Assembly (NCBI GenBank): GCA_021613535.1
Contig: CP075496.1
Span: forward strand, 5,766,001-5,830,000
Length of the DNA stretch: 64,000 nucleotides
DNA from: Adineta vaga
Lineage: Eukaryota > Rotifera
Direction: 5' to 3'
Under the pieces are notes generated by a model. That model saw only the letters and a program-made list of their open reading frames with translations, searched no databases and was not told where the DNA came from. The position numbers were made by a program, and so were the translations under genes. Shown here piece after piece: positions 37,401 to 47,100 of the stretch (positions are counted from its first letter, which is position 1; each line of letters starts with the position of its first letter).

Positions 37401-38837
37401 GGAAGAAATGAAATTCAATTAGAAAATCGAAGTGAGAAAGATAAAAAAAATTGAATGAGTTTTCTATGTTGTTCAAATAAAATTATCGCTTTCAATGTGA
37501 TGATTTCGTTTACAGATAAAACATTTGTCTTGCACTTATCAGATCGATAGATTACTTTCTGTATACATTATGTCTCAAATAGAGGAGGTTATGGATGATT
37601 GAATTTTGTTACAAGATGTCAGAGAAGAAGTGTGAAAAGATACTTTTAGAAATTGATCGAATGTCTATGAAAACATTCTGCGATTTTATCTAAGTTTGAT
37701 TGACGAACTATGATCTATCTAATCTTTGTCTAAAAGTATGAAGATACATTTCAATATTGATGATTTGCAAAAGAAGAGTATACATCATTGTTATTGCTCA
37801 AGTGGTGACGAATATAGAAAGAATTCATAAAACAATACATGAGCAGGCGTGTGAAAAATCGAGAATTGTAAACTATGGTACACATAAGAATTGATTTCGT
37901 CACCTACTTAACGAAAGATTAATTTCAAGAAAATGATAATCAGCTCATTTCAATATTTATCAATATTATTGATTTGTACGTTTAGAAAAGAAGACGGAAA
38001 TTTTATTCTAAGGAATATAGAATCAATGTATATTAAATAGAGAACTTACCCCTCGTTGTATGTTCTTTTCTTTGAATTCTGATAGTTTGTCATTGTTAAA
38101 TCGAACTATCTATTTATTTCCACACGTTCTCATTTACACTGTAAAACAGACGTAGACAAAACTTTATTTTCTCTCTCTCTTTCTCTGTCATTCACTCGGC
38201 TTTTCCTCACATTTATGCCAGTGGCATTTCACCACTTGAACAACCGAATTTCCTTCTTAACATCATGACTGACGCGTGCTGCCGTCAATATATTTGATAA
38301 AATAAAAAAGAAGGCGAAGAAGAAGAAAAAGAGTACTTGATTAGATTGTCTATAGCGGATCATATTCAATTTCTGATACTTCCTGTTAAGCATCGTCTTA
38401 CAGAAATTAGAAGGCAATTATTTTCCCATTAATCGAATATGAATCTTCTTACTTGTAGGAGAAATTCTATTGCATGTAAAGATTTTCTTCAAATCGTTCA
38501 ATCATAGATAGAATATGGCTGAAATAAAGATGGCTCGAGGGATGGAGGAGATGAAGCGAGAGAAAGAAAAATAATTAAGTACATTATTGCCTCAAACAAA
38601 GGCGTGTCTTCCGGTCTGGCATAATAAAAACTAGACGAATGAATGAATGAATGAATGAATGAATCGAAGAAAACGCGAGAGAGAGAAAGGAAGACAGAAG
38701 GCGGAGTAAGCAAGAGTGAGAATGTTGCATTACGTCAAATGAAATATAGCATGTCTTACATGCGCATGAATAATTCAATAGATAGATAAAAGAGAATAGT
38801 TAACTTACTTTTTTGATAGTTGTTGTAACAATGACAT
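34410..38837 (-). CDS. AXIN: Axin, Wnt pathway scaffold, with alternative first exons
   Basis: Scaffold of the beta-catenin destruction complex. Common exons: 36745-36182 (RGS), 36067-36011, 35346-35283, 35218-34818, 34766-34605, 34542-34410. Three candidate first exons each begin with ATG and end in phase 2 before GTAAGT: 38837-38809 (MSLLQQLSK), 38093-38050 (MTNYQNSKKRTYNEG) and 35452-35418 (MTLLLMRNPYA). The first two join the RGS exon (469 or 474 residues); the third joins exon 35346 and would give a 264-residue form without RGS. RGS is recognised by FLQFLNQPELCEQFYIYMK and LAYVLEFYLACDGL. The GSK3-binding helix is RDPAAFFEEIKTRLLAYQAE. The C-terminal DIX domain has VVWYPSLDSHNALLS, ILKEFRQLFKKQPIYRYFFK and FRELTMDDELVPFYDGKIF. 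No clear beta-catenin-binding helix is seen. Compact compared with vertebrate Axin (over 800). Confidence 0.85.
38637..38664. repeat. (GAAT)n microsatellite
   Basis: About seven tandem GAAT units within the first Axin intron. Confidence 0.85.
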
Positions 38838-39461
38838 GGTAAATTTTTTAATAAATATCTAGAATATAACTGATTTCATCTATTATTCATATTTCTTTTA
38901 AGAATAGATATTCAATAATCCATGTCTTTTTTTTTCTTCATTAGTTTATCAATAAAACATAGTTAATAAGAGAAAAAAATCACTTTTTTCTTAATCATAC
39001 AAGAATTCTTTCCGTTGAACGAAAAGTATCTTGGTCAGTATCAGTGAGACTTGTTCAAAATATTTTTGATTTATCAAACATAGTCAAGTAAACTTAAATG
39101 ATAGTCCGATCGATATTTAGAACATGAACAAACAGAACTTCTTACCATAAGTTAATCTTACAATATCTCTGAATGATATGGATATGAAGTGAACTATTTC
39201 CTGGTCATGTCTAAGGAAAGACTTTTTCATCCATTTAATCAATGGGACTGTCCTGTGATGGATATCACTCAATAAAGGATAACCGTTTTTTCTTTCTTTC
39301 TTAATCATCTTCTGATAGGTCGATTTTCATTCAATCAAAACAGTTCTTTCGTCCTTTTTAACGCAATATTTATCGTTTGTAGCGACAAATTTTTATTTAT
39401 AAACAATAAAAGATTGTTCGCTTGATCCATTCATTTATTCATTCATTTTCTTCGAACAAAG
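38838..39461. other. Divergent promoter region between Axin and the TAF12-like operon
   Basis: 624 bp of AT-rich sequence between two oppositely oriented genes, presumably holding both promoters. It includes ATTCATTT-type repeats just before 39462. No gene seen. Confidence 0.5.
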
Positions 39462-39755
39462 ATGACAACAAACAATCGTGAAGATCTTCCTTCAGCAGCT
39501 TTTTTTACTCGAATTCTTCTTCAATCAGGCCAATATTCATCATCACCAACACTTGAGTCTGATACAGAGAAATTACTTGTTAATTTTGCTACTTTATTTG
39601 CTCAACAATTAGTTTCCAAATCATCTGCTGCTGCTGTTGCTTCAAGACGTACACAAAAATCTACTTCTATTACTCTAAATGATGTTAATTTTGTTTTAAA
39701 ACATCAATGGCCTATTTATGATTCGTCTTCATACAATAAAATATCTCAAAACTGA
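39462..39755 (+). CDS. Histone-fold protein, TAF12-like
   Basis: Probable TFIID/SAGA subunit that pairs with TAF4 through a histone fold. Single exon, 97 residues. The fold is suggested by the helix TEKLLVNFATLFAQQLVSKS, an Ala-rich stretch with SSAAAVASRRTQKST, then LNDVNFVLKHQWPIYDSS, which mirrors the TAF12 ending where a DV-x(3)-L-x(3)-W-x(3)-P-type helix closes the fold. It is shorter than human TAF12 (161 residues) because the N-terminal extension is missing. Other histone-fold proteins cannot be ruled out. It is the first gene of a tight same-strand run; only 35 bp separate its stop codon from the next start. Confidence 0.55.
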   Translation: MTTNNREDLPSAAFFTRILLQSGQYSSSPTLESDTEKLLVNFATLFAQQLVSKSSAAAVASRRTQKSTSITLNDVNFVLKHQWPIYDSSSYNKISQN

Positions 39756-39790
39756 ATACATAATCCTTCTTTTTATCGATTATTTCAGAT
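39756..39790 (+). promoter_or_regulatory. 35-bp intercistronic spacer with splice acceptor
   Basis: From the TGA of the TAF12-like gene to the RPA3 ATG there are 35 bases, made of a CTTCTTTTTATCGATTATTTC pyrimidine-rich run and AG at 39787-39788. There is no room for a promoter, so a trans-splice acceptor inside a polycistronic transcript is the simplest reading. Confidence 0.6.
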
Positions 39791-40306
39791 ATGTCGCATC
39801 ATTATCGTATTAATGGATCAATGATCCAACAATTTAGTGGAAAACCAGTTAGCATTATTGGTACGGTTAGCAAGGTAAGACCAGCATTTTTGAATTTATA
39901 ATTCAGTAAAGAATAAAATGTAAAAATGTTTAGGTTCATCCATCAGGCGATGTACTTGATTTAGAAACAAGTGATAAACAACATATTGTTGTACGTTCAT
40001 CGGAACATATTGTATGTGAAAAGAAAGATTTTTGCGATTTTATTCGATAGAAATTGTATTTTTGAAGGCTGATATTAATCCTGGTAGTATTATTGAAGTA
40101 CTTGGAAATGTCGATAATCGAAATCAAATTATGTGTGACACAATTGTAGCATTCGAACCTGAACAAACGGCTAATTTTGGTAAAAATTACAAAATTAAAA
40201 AAAGCTTCTTCATGTCTTCTATAAAATCTATTTAGATATGGATATGTACAATCAAGCTGTTATGCTTTTTCAACATTATCCTCAAGACTATCTTGTTAAT
40301 CTTTAA
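39791..40306 (+). CDS. RPA3: Replication protein A 14 kDa subunit
   Basis: Smallest subunit of the RPA single-stranded-DNA-binding heterotrimer used in replication and repair. Exons 39791-39874, 39934-40011, 40068-40179, 40236-40306; introns 59, 56 and 56 nt; 114 residues, close to the human 121. The OB-fold strands are easily followed: RINGSMIQQFSGKPVSIIGT, VHPSGDVLDLETSD, NPGSIIEVLGNVDNRNQIMC and the C-terminal trimerisation helix DMDMYNQAVMLFQHYPQDY. The ATG is two bases behind a strong acceptor. The poly(A) signal AATAAA at 40352-40357 lies 46 bp after the stop and about 50 bp before the next gene. Confidence 0.92.
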
Positions 40307-40406
40307 TTCTTGTAGAAAAAAAGGAGCTTACACGTCAGATGTTTCTTATTGAATAAAAAAAAGTCAAGTTAGGAATTGATATATAGATATAAAGATTTTA
40401 TTTCAG

Positions 40407-41541
40407 ATGGCTAGTTCATTAATTCGACATTTTGCTCGACCGGTTTTAACAACAAGTAAAGGTAGAGTTCGAATGGAAAATCAAGACATCAATATTGATC
40501 AAGGTTTAATTTAGGATTTTTGTCTGCAGCTACACATCGAACTATTCCTTCAAGTTCGATTCTTCTTTTTCATCGCACTCAAGCAACAACACCACCAGGA
40601 CCAGCACCGACACCTAATGTTCCAGCTCGTAAGCTTTATTTTTCTATCATACAATGTTTCAAATCATTTTTTTTATATAGCGAGTCTTATTCGTGTGAAT
40701 GTTGAACAACGTAAAGCACTAGTTGATTTTGGTCAATATGTTGCTGAATGTTTACCACGTTTTGTACAACATGTACAAATGACATCAACAAATGAATTAG
40801 AAATTTTAATTCATCCAGATGGAATCTTTTCTGTTATCGCTTTTCTTAAAGATCATACAAATGCTCAATTTAGTTCATTAGCAGATATTACTGCAATTGA
40901 TGTACCTACACGAACTTATCGCTTTGAGGTATGTATTCTTATTGTTGAACACTATTGTCATTTTATTTATTTAGCTTGCCTACAATTTACTTTCATTACG
41001 TTTTAATTCACGTGTTCGTGTTAAAACATATACTGATGAAATAACACCAGTAGCTAGTATATGTGATATTTTCGACGCTGCTAATTGGATGGAACGAGAG
41101 GTTTGTGGAATAAATTCCTATAAAATTAAATTTATGATCATTACAATTGATTTATAGGTTTGGGATATGTATGGTATCTATTTTACTAATCATCCTGATC
41201 TACGTCGTATTTTGACTGATTATGGTTTCGAGGGTCATCCAATGCGAAAAGATTTTCCTTTACCAGGTTATACTGAAGTTCGATATGATGAAGAACAACG
41301 TCGTGTTGTAATTGAACCAATTGAATTAACACAAGATTATCGTAAATTTGATTTGAGTACACCATGGGAAACATTTCCTAAAGTAAGATTTACCAAATTG
41401 AATATTGAAATATAAAAACTAAATCTTTCTTCGATGATGTTTTAGTTTCGTAATCCTAATCATGATGATTCGAAGAAACGTCAAGAAGCAAAAACACCTG
41501 AACTTTCTCAACCGGTAGCTGCCAATGAAAATAAAAAATAA
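40407..41541 (+). CDS. NDUFS3: NADH:ubiquinone oxidoreductase core subunit S3, mitochondrial
   Basis: 30-kDa core subunit of respiratory complex I, matrix arm. Exons: 40407-40461, 40530-40628, 40681-40928, 40975-41100, 41158-41382, 41446-41541; 282 residues. An Arg-rich mitochondrial presequence is present ([18 protein letters not shown]). Conserved core blocks: [97 protein letters not shown] and [11 protein letters not shown]. Length agrees with the human precursor (264). The ATG follows directly on the acceptor TTTTATTTCAG (AG 40405-40406), 100 bp after the RPA3 stop. Poly(A) signal AATAAA at 41628-41633. Confidence 0.96.
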
Positions 41542-41726
41542 ATGAACGACTCCTACGTTCCTTTTTGCTTTCTTTTCCTGTACATAGGTGTCGTTTGTTT
41601 TTCTTCTATTCAGTTTCCATTTCAAACAATAAAATTATCTTAGCATCATCCCACAAGATTCATATCTTTTCACTTTAATACAACACAAAACCTCTGTATC
41701 TCTCTCTCTCTTACAGATATTTCAAG

Positions 41727-41981
41727 ATGTTAATATCAACAATTCTTCAAAGAACAGTTTTAAAGTCAACTTCATTGCCAATGATGTTTATTCGATCATA
41801 TAGAACAAAAGATATGTTACGTCGGCGATGTGCAGATTGTTATGTTGTTTGGCGTTATGGACGAATGTATATTGAATGTCCAAAATTTCCACGTCATAAA
41901 ACTGTGTCGAAATTTGCCAAAGAAAAAGGCTGGGGTTGGCTAGATTGGCGATTAGCACCCAAACTTGAACGAATCAAATAA
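41727..41981 (+). CDS. MRPL36: Mitochondrial large-subunit ribosomal protein bL36m
   Basis: Small zinc-binding protein of the mitochondrial large ribosomal subunit. Single exon, 84 residues. The N-terminal half is a presequence with Arg and Ser/Thr. The bL36 core reads MLRRRCADCYVVWRYGRMYI then ECPKFPRHK, supplying the CxxC, Cys and His zinc ligands. The ATG sits 10 nt behind the acceptor CTCTCTCTTACAG (AG 41715-41716), 185 bp after the NDUFS3 stop, and is followed by AATAAA at 42032. It appears to be the last gene of the four-gene run. Confidence 0.9.
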   Translation: MLISTILQRTVLKSTSLPMMFIRSYRTKDMLRRRCADCYVVWRYGRMYIECPKFPRHKTVSKFAKEKGWGWLDWRLAPKLERIK

Positions 41982-42960
41982 TGAATTTGTCAATTTTGTT
42001 ATTCGTTTTGTTTACTGATAGAATATCATAAAATAAACATTGTAGTCTAAACGATTGGATAAAATTGATAATTTTATTCTCAAATATAACGATCATGTCC
42101 GTGAAGATGATTTCTTGAGAATACGATGATTACTTTGGTCGTTTTTCTCATCTCCACATGTTTCTAACAAGTACAATAACAATCGCCATAGAAAGTTATG
42201 AGAAGAAAAAGTGATGACTGTCTAGCAAAAAAATTGTCTAATCAAAACATCATAAGAATGAATGAGATGAGTTCGCACGATGATATTAATGCTGTATGAA
42301 CTCTATCTGCAGGAGGTGGAGAAAAAAGAAAAAGACGAGAATCATTTGGAACAACGATATAAACTACTAGACTGTTGCAATCTCCACAGTCATTAATCAA
42401 ACAAATGATGAACCATTGTTTATAAGCGTGATTGCACACGTATGCAACTATTCATCATTTTACCATCAATTTACGAAAGAAAGAAAGAAAGAAGAGAACA
42501 CGCATAATCAATATATAACTTGTTAGTAGGATAATCTCATTGATGTCAAAGAGATGAGCATATATTCTCTAGTGTTAGATAGAAATCGACTTTCCATCAG
42601 TAAATGTCCCTGCTGTGACGTTTTATTGATATGATATTGGATAAATTTGTCCATTTGGTATTGTTTCATTTTCCATTTAACCATCTGTTGGATTATTCTC
42701 TTTTTGTTATTTGATCGATTCGAGGTGTGTGTGTGTGTGTGTATACGTTAAGAGAAAACCTTGTCTCGAAACATCATTGCTTGTTTTTCAATCAATCAAT
42801 CGCTTAGTCTTACGTCATTCTTTTTTTTTCTCTAGAAAAAATGCGACGAGGATGCTCATTTCGATATGGAATGAATCACATATGTGTATTAAGAATTCTT
42901 CTCTAGAACAGATTTATCAGGTGCTTGACATTTGATAGATTGATCTTCATTGTCATATCA
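41982..42960. other. Intergenic
   Basis: 3' end of the operon-like run and the promoter of the next gene. A (GT)n run lies at about 42726-42741. No gene seen. Confidence 0.5.
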
Positions 42961-43308
42961 ATGGTGGTCATTGATTGGCTTCAAACATCAGAATTTATTC
43001 GTGGTAAATCATTTCTTTTTTCAAAATATAAAGTCATTTCTCTTTTTGTTCCAGCAAATTCTGAACGTTTTATCCTATACTCTCTATGTGGATGTTTTAT
43101 TGGTATTGCAGTTATTTTCTTAACAATCATTGTTGTTCTTTTTATGGAACAACGTGAACAACACGTTGAAAAAAATGAAAAAATTAGAAATAATTATCAA
43201 GTGCCAAGAACTGATGATACGTATAATGATATTTTACCTTCAACACGTCCTTATCCATCTGTTTATCATTATAATGAAAGAAATCAAAATGAAATTTATC
43301 ATATTTAA
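42961..43308 (+). CDS. Small single-pass membrane protein of unknown function
   Basis: Two exons, 42961-43003 and 43055-43308, intron 51 nt with GTAAAT and TTGTTCCAG; 98 residues. The short N-terminus MVVIDWLQTSEFIRANSER is followed by a transmembrane helix (FILYSLCGCFIGIAVIFLTI and on to VVLFM), then a charged stretch (EQREQHVEKNEKIR) and a Pro/Tyr-rich cytoplasmic tail (STRPYPSVYHYNERN) that might bind SH2, PTB or WW partners. No family is recognised. No signal peptide other than the membrane helix. The clean intron phase supports a real gene. An upstream non-ATG start cannot be excluded. Confidence 0.55.
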   Translation: MVVIDWLQTSEFIRGKSFLFSKYKVISLFVPANSERFILYSLCGCFIGIAVIFLTIIVVLFMEQREQHVEKNEKIRNNYQVPRTDDTYNDILPSTRPYPSVYHYNERNQNEIYHI

Positions 43309-44171
43309 TATGGAGATAGAAAATCTTCTATATACAACAGTCAACATCCGGTGATTATAGAATTTAATTATATAATCGCTATTTGGTATAATCAATGTTT
43401 TCAAATATTACAATTGATTTACTTCGAACAAATAGAGAATAAAGGGAAGCTCTTTTTGTCAAAATTTTTTTTTCTTAATAAATACATTCTTTATTGCACA
43501 ATTTCTGTTGCTTTTTGTTTTTTTTGTAATTGAACAAACGAGCTATCTATCGATCAATGATTACAGTTACTATGGAGTTTACTCTGTTGATAGGTATGAA
43601 GCACTCAGTTTCTTTTTCAAAATATTTTTCAAATCATTCATATGGATTCTCTGTTTATTACTGCACAGTTCAAATAAAGAATTATTGAATATATATGTTA
43701 TTTCAATGTACCTCTCTCTGTGTCGAAGATCAATTTTCTCACATCAATTTGAATCGACTGTTTCACTACGGTCTTGATCATACATGTATCCTTCGTGCAT
43801 CGTTGACTAAACGAAACGTATTCCTTGAGTTGCTCGTGTCAATTATCATAAATAGATTAGTGAATAATTGATTGATTCGTTGTAAAATACAAATATTTTT
43901 TTGTTTGCCACTATGAAATAATGAAACACATTCGAATACAAAAGACGAGAGAGAAAAGAAAAAAACCTAATTTTTTCTTCTTACACGTACTTCAACTTAA
44001 TGATGTTAACAAAATTTGAATAAAAAACGAAGGAAAGAGTAAGTGAAGGAAACAATAAGACTATCAAAAAGAAAAAAAAAGAAAGAAATGAGAAAATGAA
44101 CAAACATCAAAAGTCATTTCTATTCGTTGTAATGAAAATTGATCGTTGAAAGTAGTTTTAATCAAAAAAAT
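43309..44171. other. Intergenic
   Basis: AT-rich; several long open frames here are hydrophobic low-complexity shadows. No supported feature. Confidence 0.5.
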
Positions 44172-47100
44172 ATGATGATGGTTACAAATGAAATAGTCAT
44201 AGCAGATTCCTTGAATAAGATTTCATTGAATAAACAACAAATGATTGGAGCTGTTACAACAATTGAACAATGGAATCATTCTCAGGTAAGTGAATTTCGA
44301 TTGCATGGGTATATCGAGTATTTCTATCCATAGATACATGAGAAAATCAGCTGTTTGTAGATACGGTGTAATAGTTTAAATCATACAATTATTTTTCAAT
44401 GCGTTCGATTCTTGCTTAACGACAATGTTAAATACAAACCCTGAAGTTAAATTACCACTTAAGAGAAAGTTACTTTGACAAAATGTAGACGAAATTTCTA
44501 ATTGAATATTGTATTGATTGCGAATAATTGAAAAGAAAACACATTTAAACTTGAAGATCATAGACATTTCTAATATTCAATATTTGATCCACTTTATTTC
44601 TGTTTGTAGCGATGTCGATTTATCGAACGATTATTACCTTTATGTAGTACATATCAACTCGATATGTTATGGACAGTTTTACAAGTATCTTTGCATCGGG
44701 ATTATTTCTATACGGTTAAATCACATTATCCTGAGTATCATTTCAAACGAATTAGTACACCTAGTAGTCGAACACTTAAAGTATGAGAAAAGAAAAAAAA
44801 TCTTTCTTTTATAAAAATTTCTATACGTATATATATATACAAAAAAAAGGAATATCGTCATCGACGTTTGGATGGAGAAGAAAGCTTCTACCTAAGTAAC
44901 ATCGACGACCTTCAAGAATTTCGCGATGATGATGGTCTACCAAAAAAATCACAATCCGTATTTACACCGTAAGTCTGTTTTTTCTTGTTAAACTGTAGAT
45001 GCAATTCTTGGATCGAAATCTTCAACATTGTTGCATGGTTTTGGTATATCATAATGATTTTCTGTTGTCTGTAATTTCATTGATGGTATGGCTGTACCAA
45101 GTAATGCATCTAATTGTTCATCTGTAAAACAAGTTGTTGATTGCCGTGGATAATCATAATGTGAAGAATTCTCTCTTGGATTATAGGTTGAAGAACAATT
45201 TGTATTGTAGCCTGTTGTTGTTATTAAATCTGTATTACATCCGATTTTTTCTAAAACTCTTCGAATACTATTTGTACGTCGAAGTGAAGGACCATGTTGA
45301 GCACGATAGACTTCTGGATCGACACGAAAACAACCAAAAGTTTGCACTTTTTGTTTAACATGTACACGAGGTGGATCATATTGAACAATGATATTACGTT
45401 GTGTACATGGATTTCGATCTTTATTTTCTGCTCGTTGATAGACGACAGGTCGTTGAGGTGGCACTTTGTACGGTAACCATTTTTCAATGATAACTGGTCG
45501 TGGTTTAGCTGGTAAAGGTGGTTTACGTTTGATAACGACACGGCGCGGTGGTGTTGGAAGAGGTGGTAATTTTTTTGTAATAACTTTTGCTGGTTGATAT
45601 ACTGGCGGAGTTGGTGGTTGTTCTCGTACAATCATCGGTGATGGAGTTCGCGGTGGCAATGGCCTATGAAAAATGAAAAGAGTTTTTTCTTTAAATTTTG
45701 ATGGATATCACAAAAGGTTTTTACGGTGTTGCTGAAACAACAAGTGGTGGAGGATCAGCACACGGTGCTGATTGTATTTCACGAATAACAAGTGGTCCAG
45801 GTGGTGGTGGTGTAGGTGGTCTTAAATAACGAACACCTACTTTTTGTGTATAAACAACTTCTTTAGGATTATCACAATAGACAATTTCGGGATTAGGATC
45901 ACAATTGTATTCCATATTTGAACATTCTGTTGATAAATCCACTCGATTCAAATGTGGTTCTGATTTAGTACGATTTTGTAATGAATTATTGCGTTCATAA
46001 AATCGAACACGACGTGATCGTCTCATTTTTTCCAAACAACCACCACAATCTTCATTATCACTTGGTATACGTGGAATATTAATATGTTCAACGCTTGAAT
46101 GTTGATTATCTATTGATACAGATCGTTGTTTTCGATTTAATTCTTCTTGATGTCGATATTTGTCAGGAAAAAGTCGAGCAAATGCTGATTGTGGTCCACA
46201 GATAAGATTTCCACGTTTGATTGGATTTGTTTCCCAACTTACTGCCGTGGTCGTCATTGCATCACGTTTTTGATTTCTATTTCTATAACTGGGTTCTATT
46301 GTCTCTTCCAGTGAAGAGACGTTTTGTGTTTTGAGAAAATGCGTACGTTCATTATTATTAACATATTCATTTTTATAAATATTCGTGTTCATTTTGAAAT
46401 TTCAAGGTGAAATTTTACTCACAAAGTAAAATATGATTAGAATAATTACCTTGAATATATATATATATGTATATGTATGTATCTGTATTGATCACTGTCT
46501 TCTTCTTGCCGATTCAAATGACCGAATCGTTTCGAGCAATTATTTAAATGATCGTCGACAATCAATTTATATGACCATGAGATAAATGAATGAAGGAATA
46601 TCATGTGTTTGTTTCGCTTCATTGATTATACAGTTTGAAGATAGGAAGATTTCCTTTGATTTCATTTTTGTAGTATATATGTATATAGATATTCAAAAGA
46701 TAAAATTTCAACATCGGTTCAATCATTAATACATAAGAAAACGAATGACAAAAATCGATCTACATATCAGTAAATGAAGTTGTCAATGTCAGACTTATTT
46801 TGATAATTCTTTTATTTATTCAGAAGTATTGATATAAATCTATTGAATGGACCAAAACCGAAAATGTCAAGTCGATTGACACAAAAAACAGCTCGATCAG
46901 TTATGTCATTATGGGCAAATGAATCGACTTGTTCTTTATCGACGGTTAATTGATTCTTGTTCTGCTTTATCTTTGCAAAACTATCTGTTATTAGTAGATG
47001 TCTAATGTAAAGAGTTGTGAACAACTTTATAATTGGTTTACACGTTCATGGTCAGGTAAGATTAGAAGTTGATTGGGATGTATACGTTTATCATTATTTG

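Noticed and set aside
42726-42741. (GT)n run as a regulatory element
   Set aside because: A simple microsatellite with no other evidence of function.
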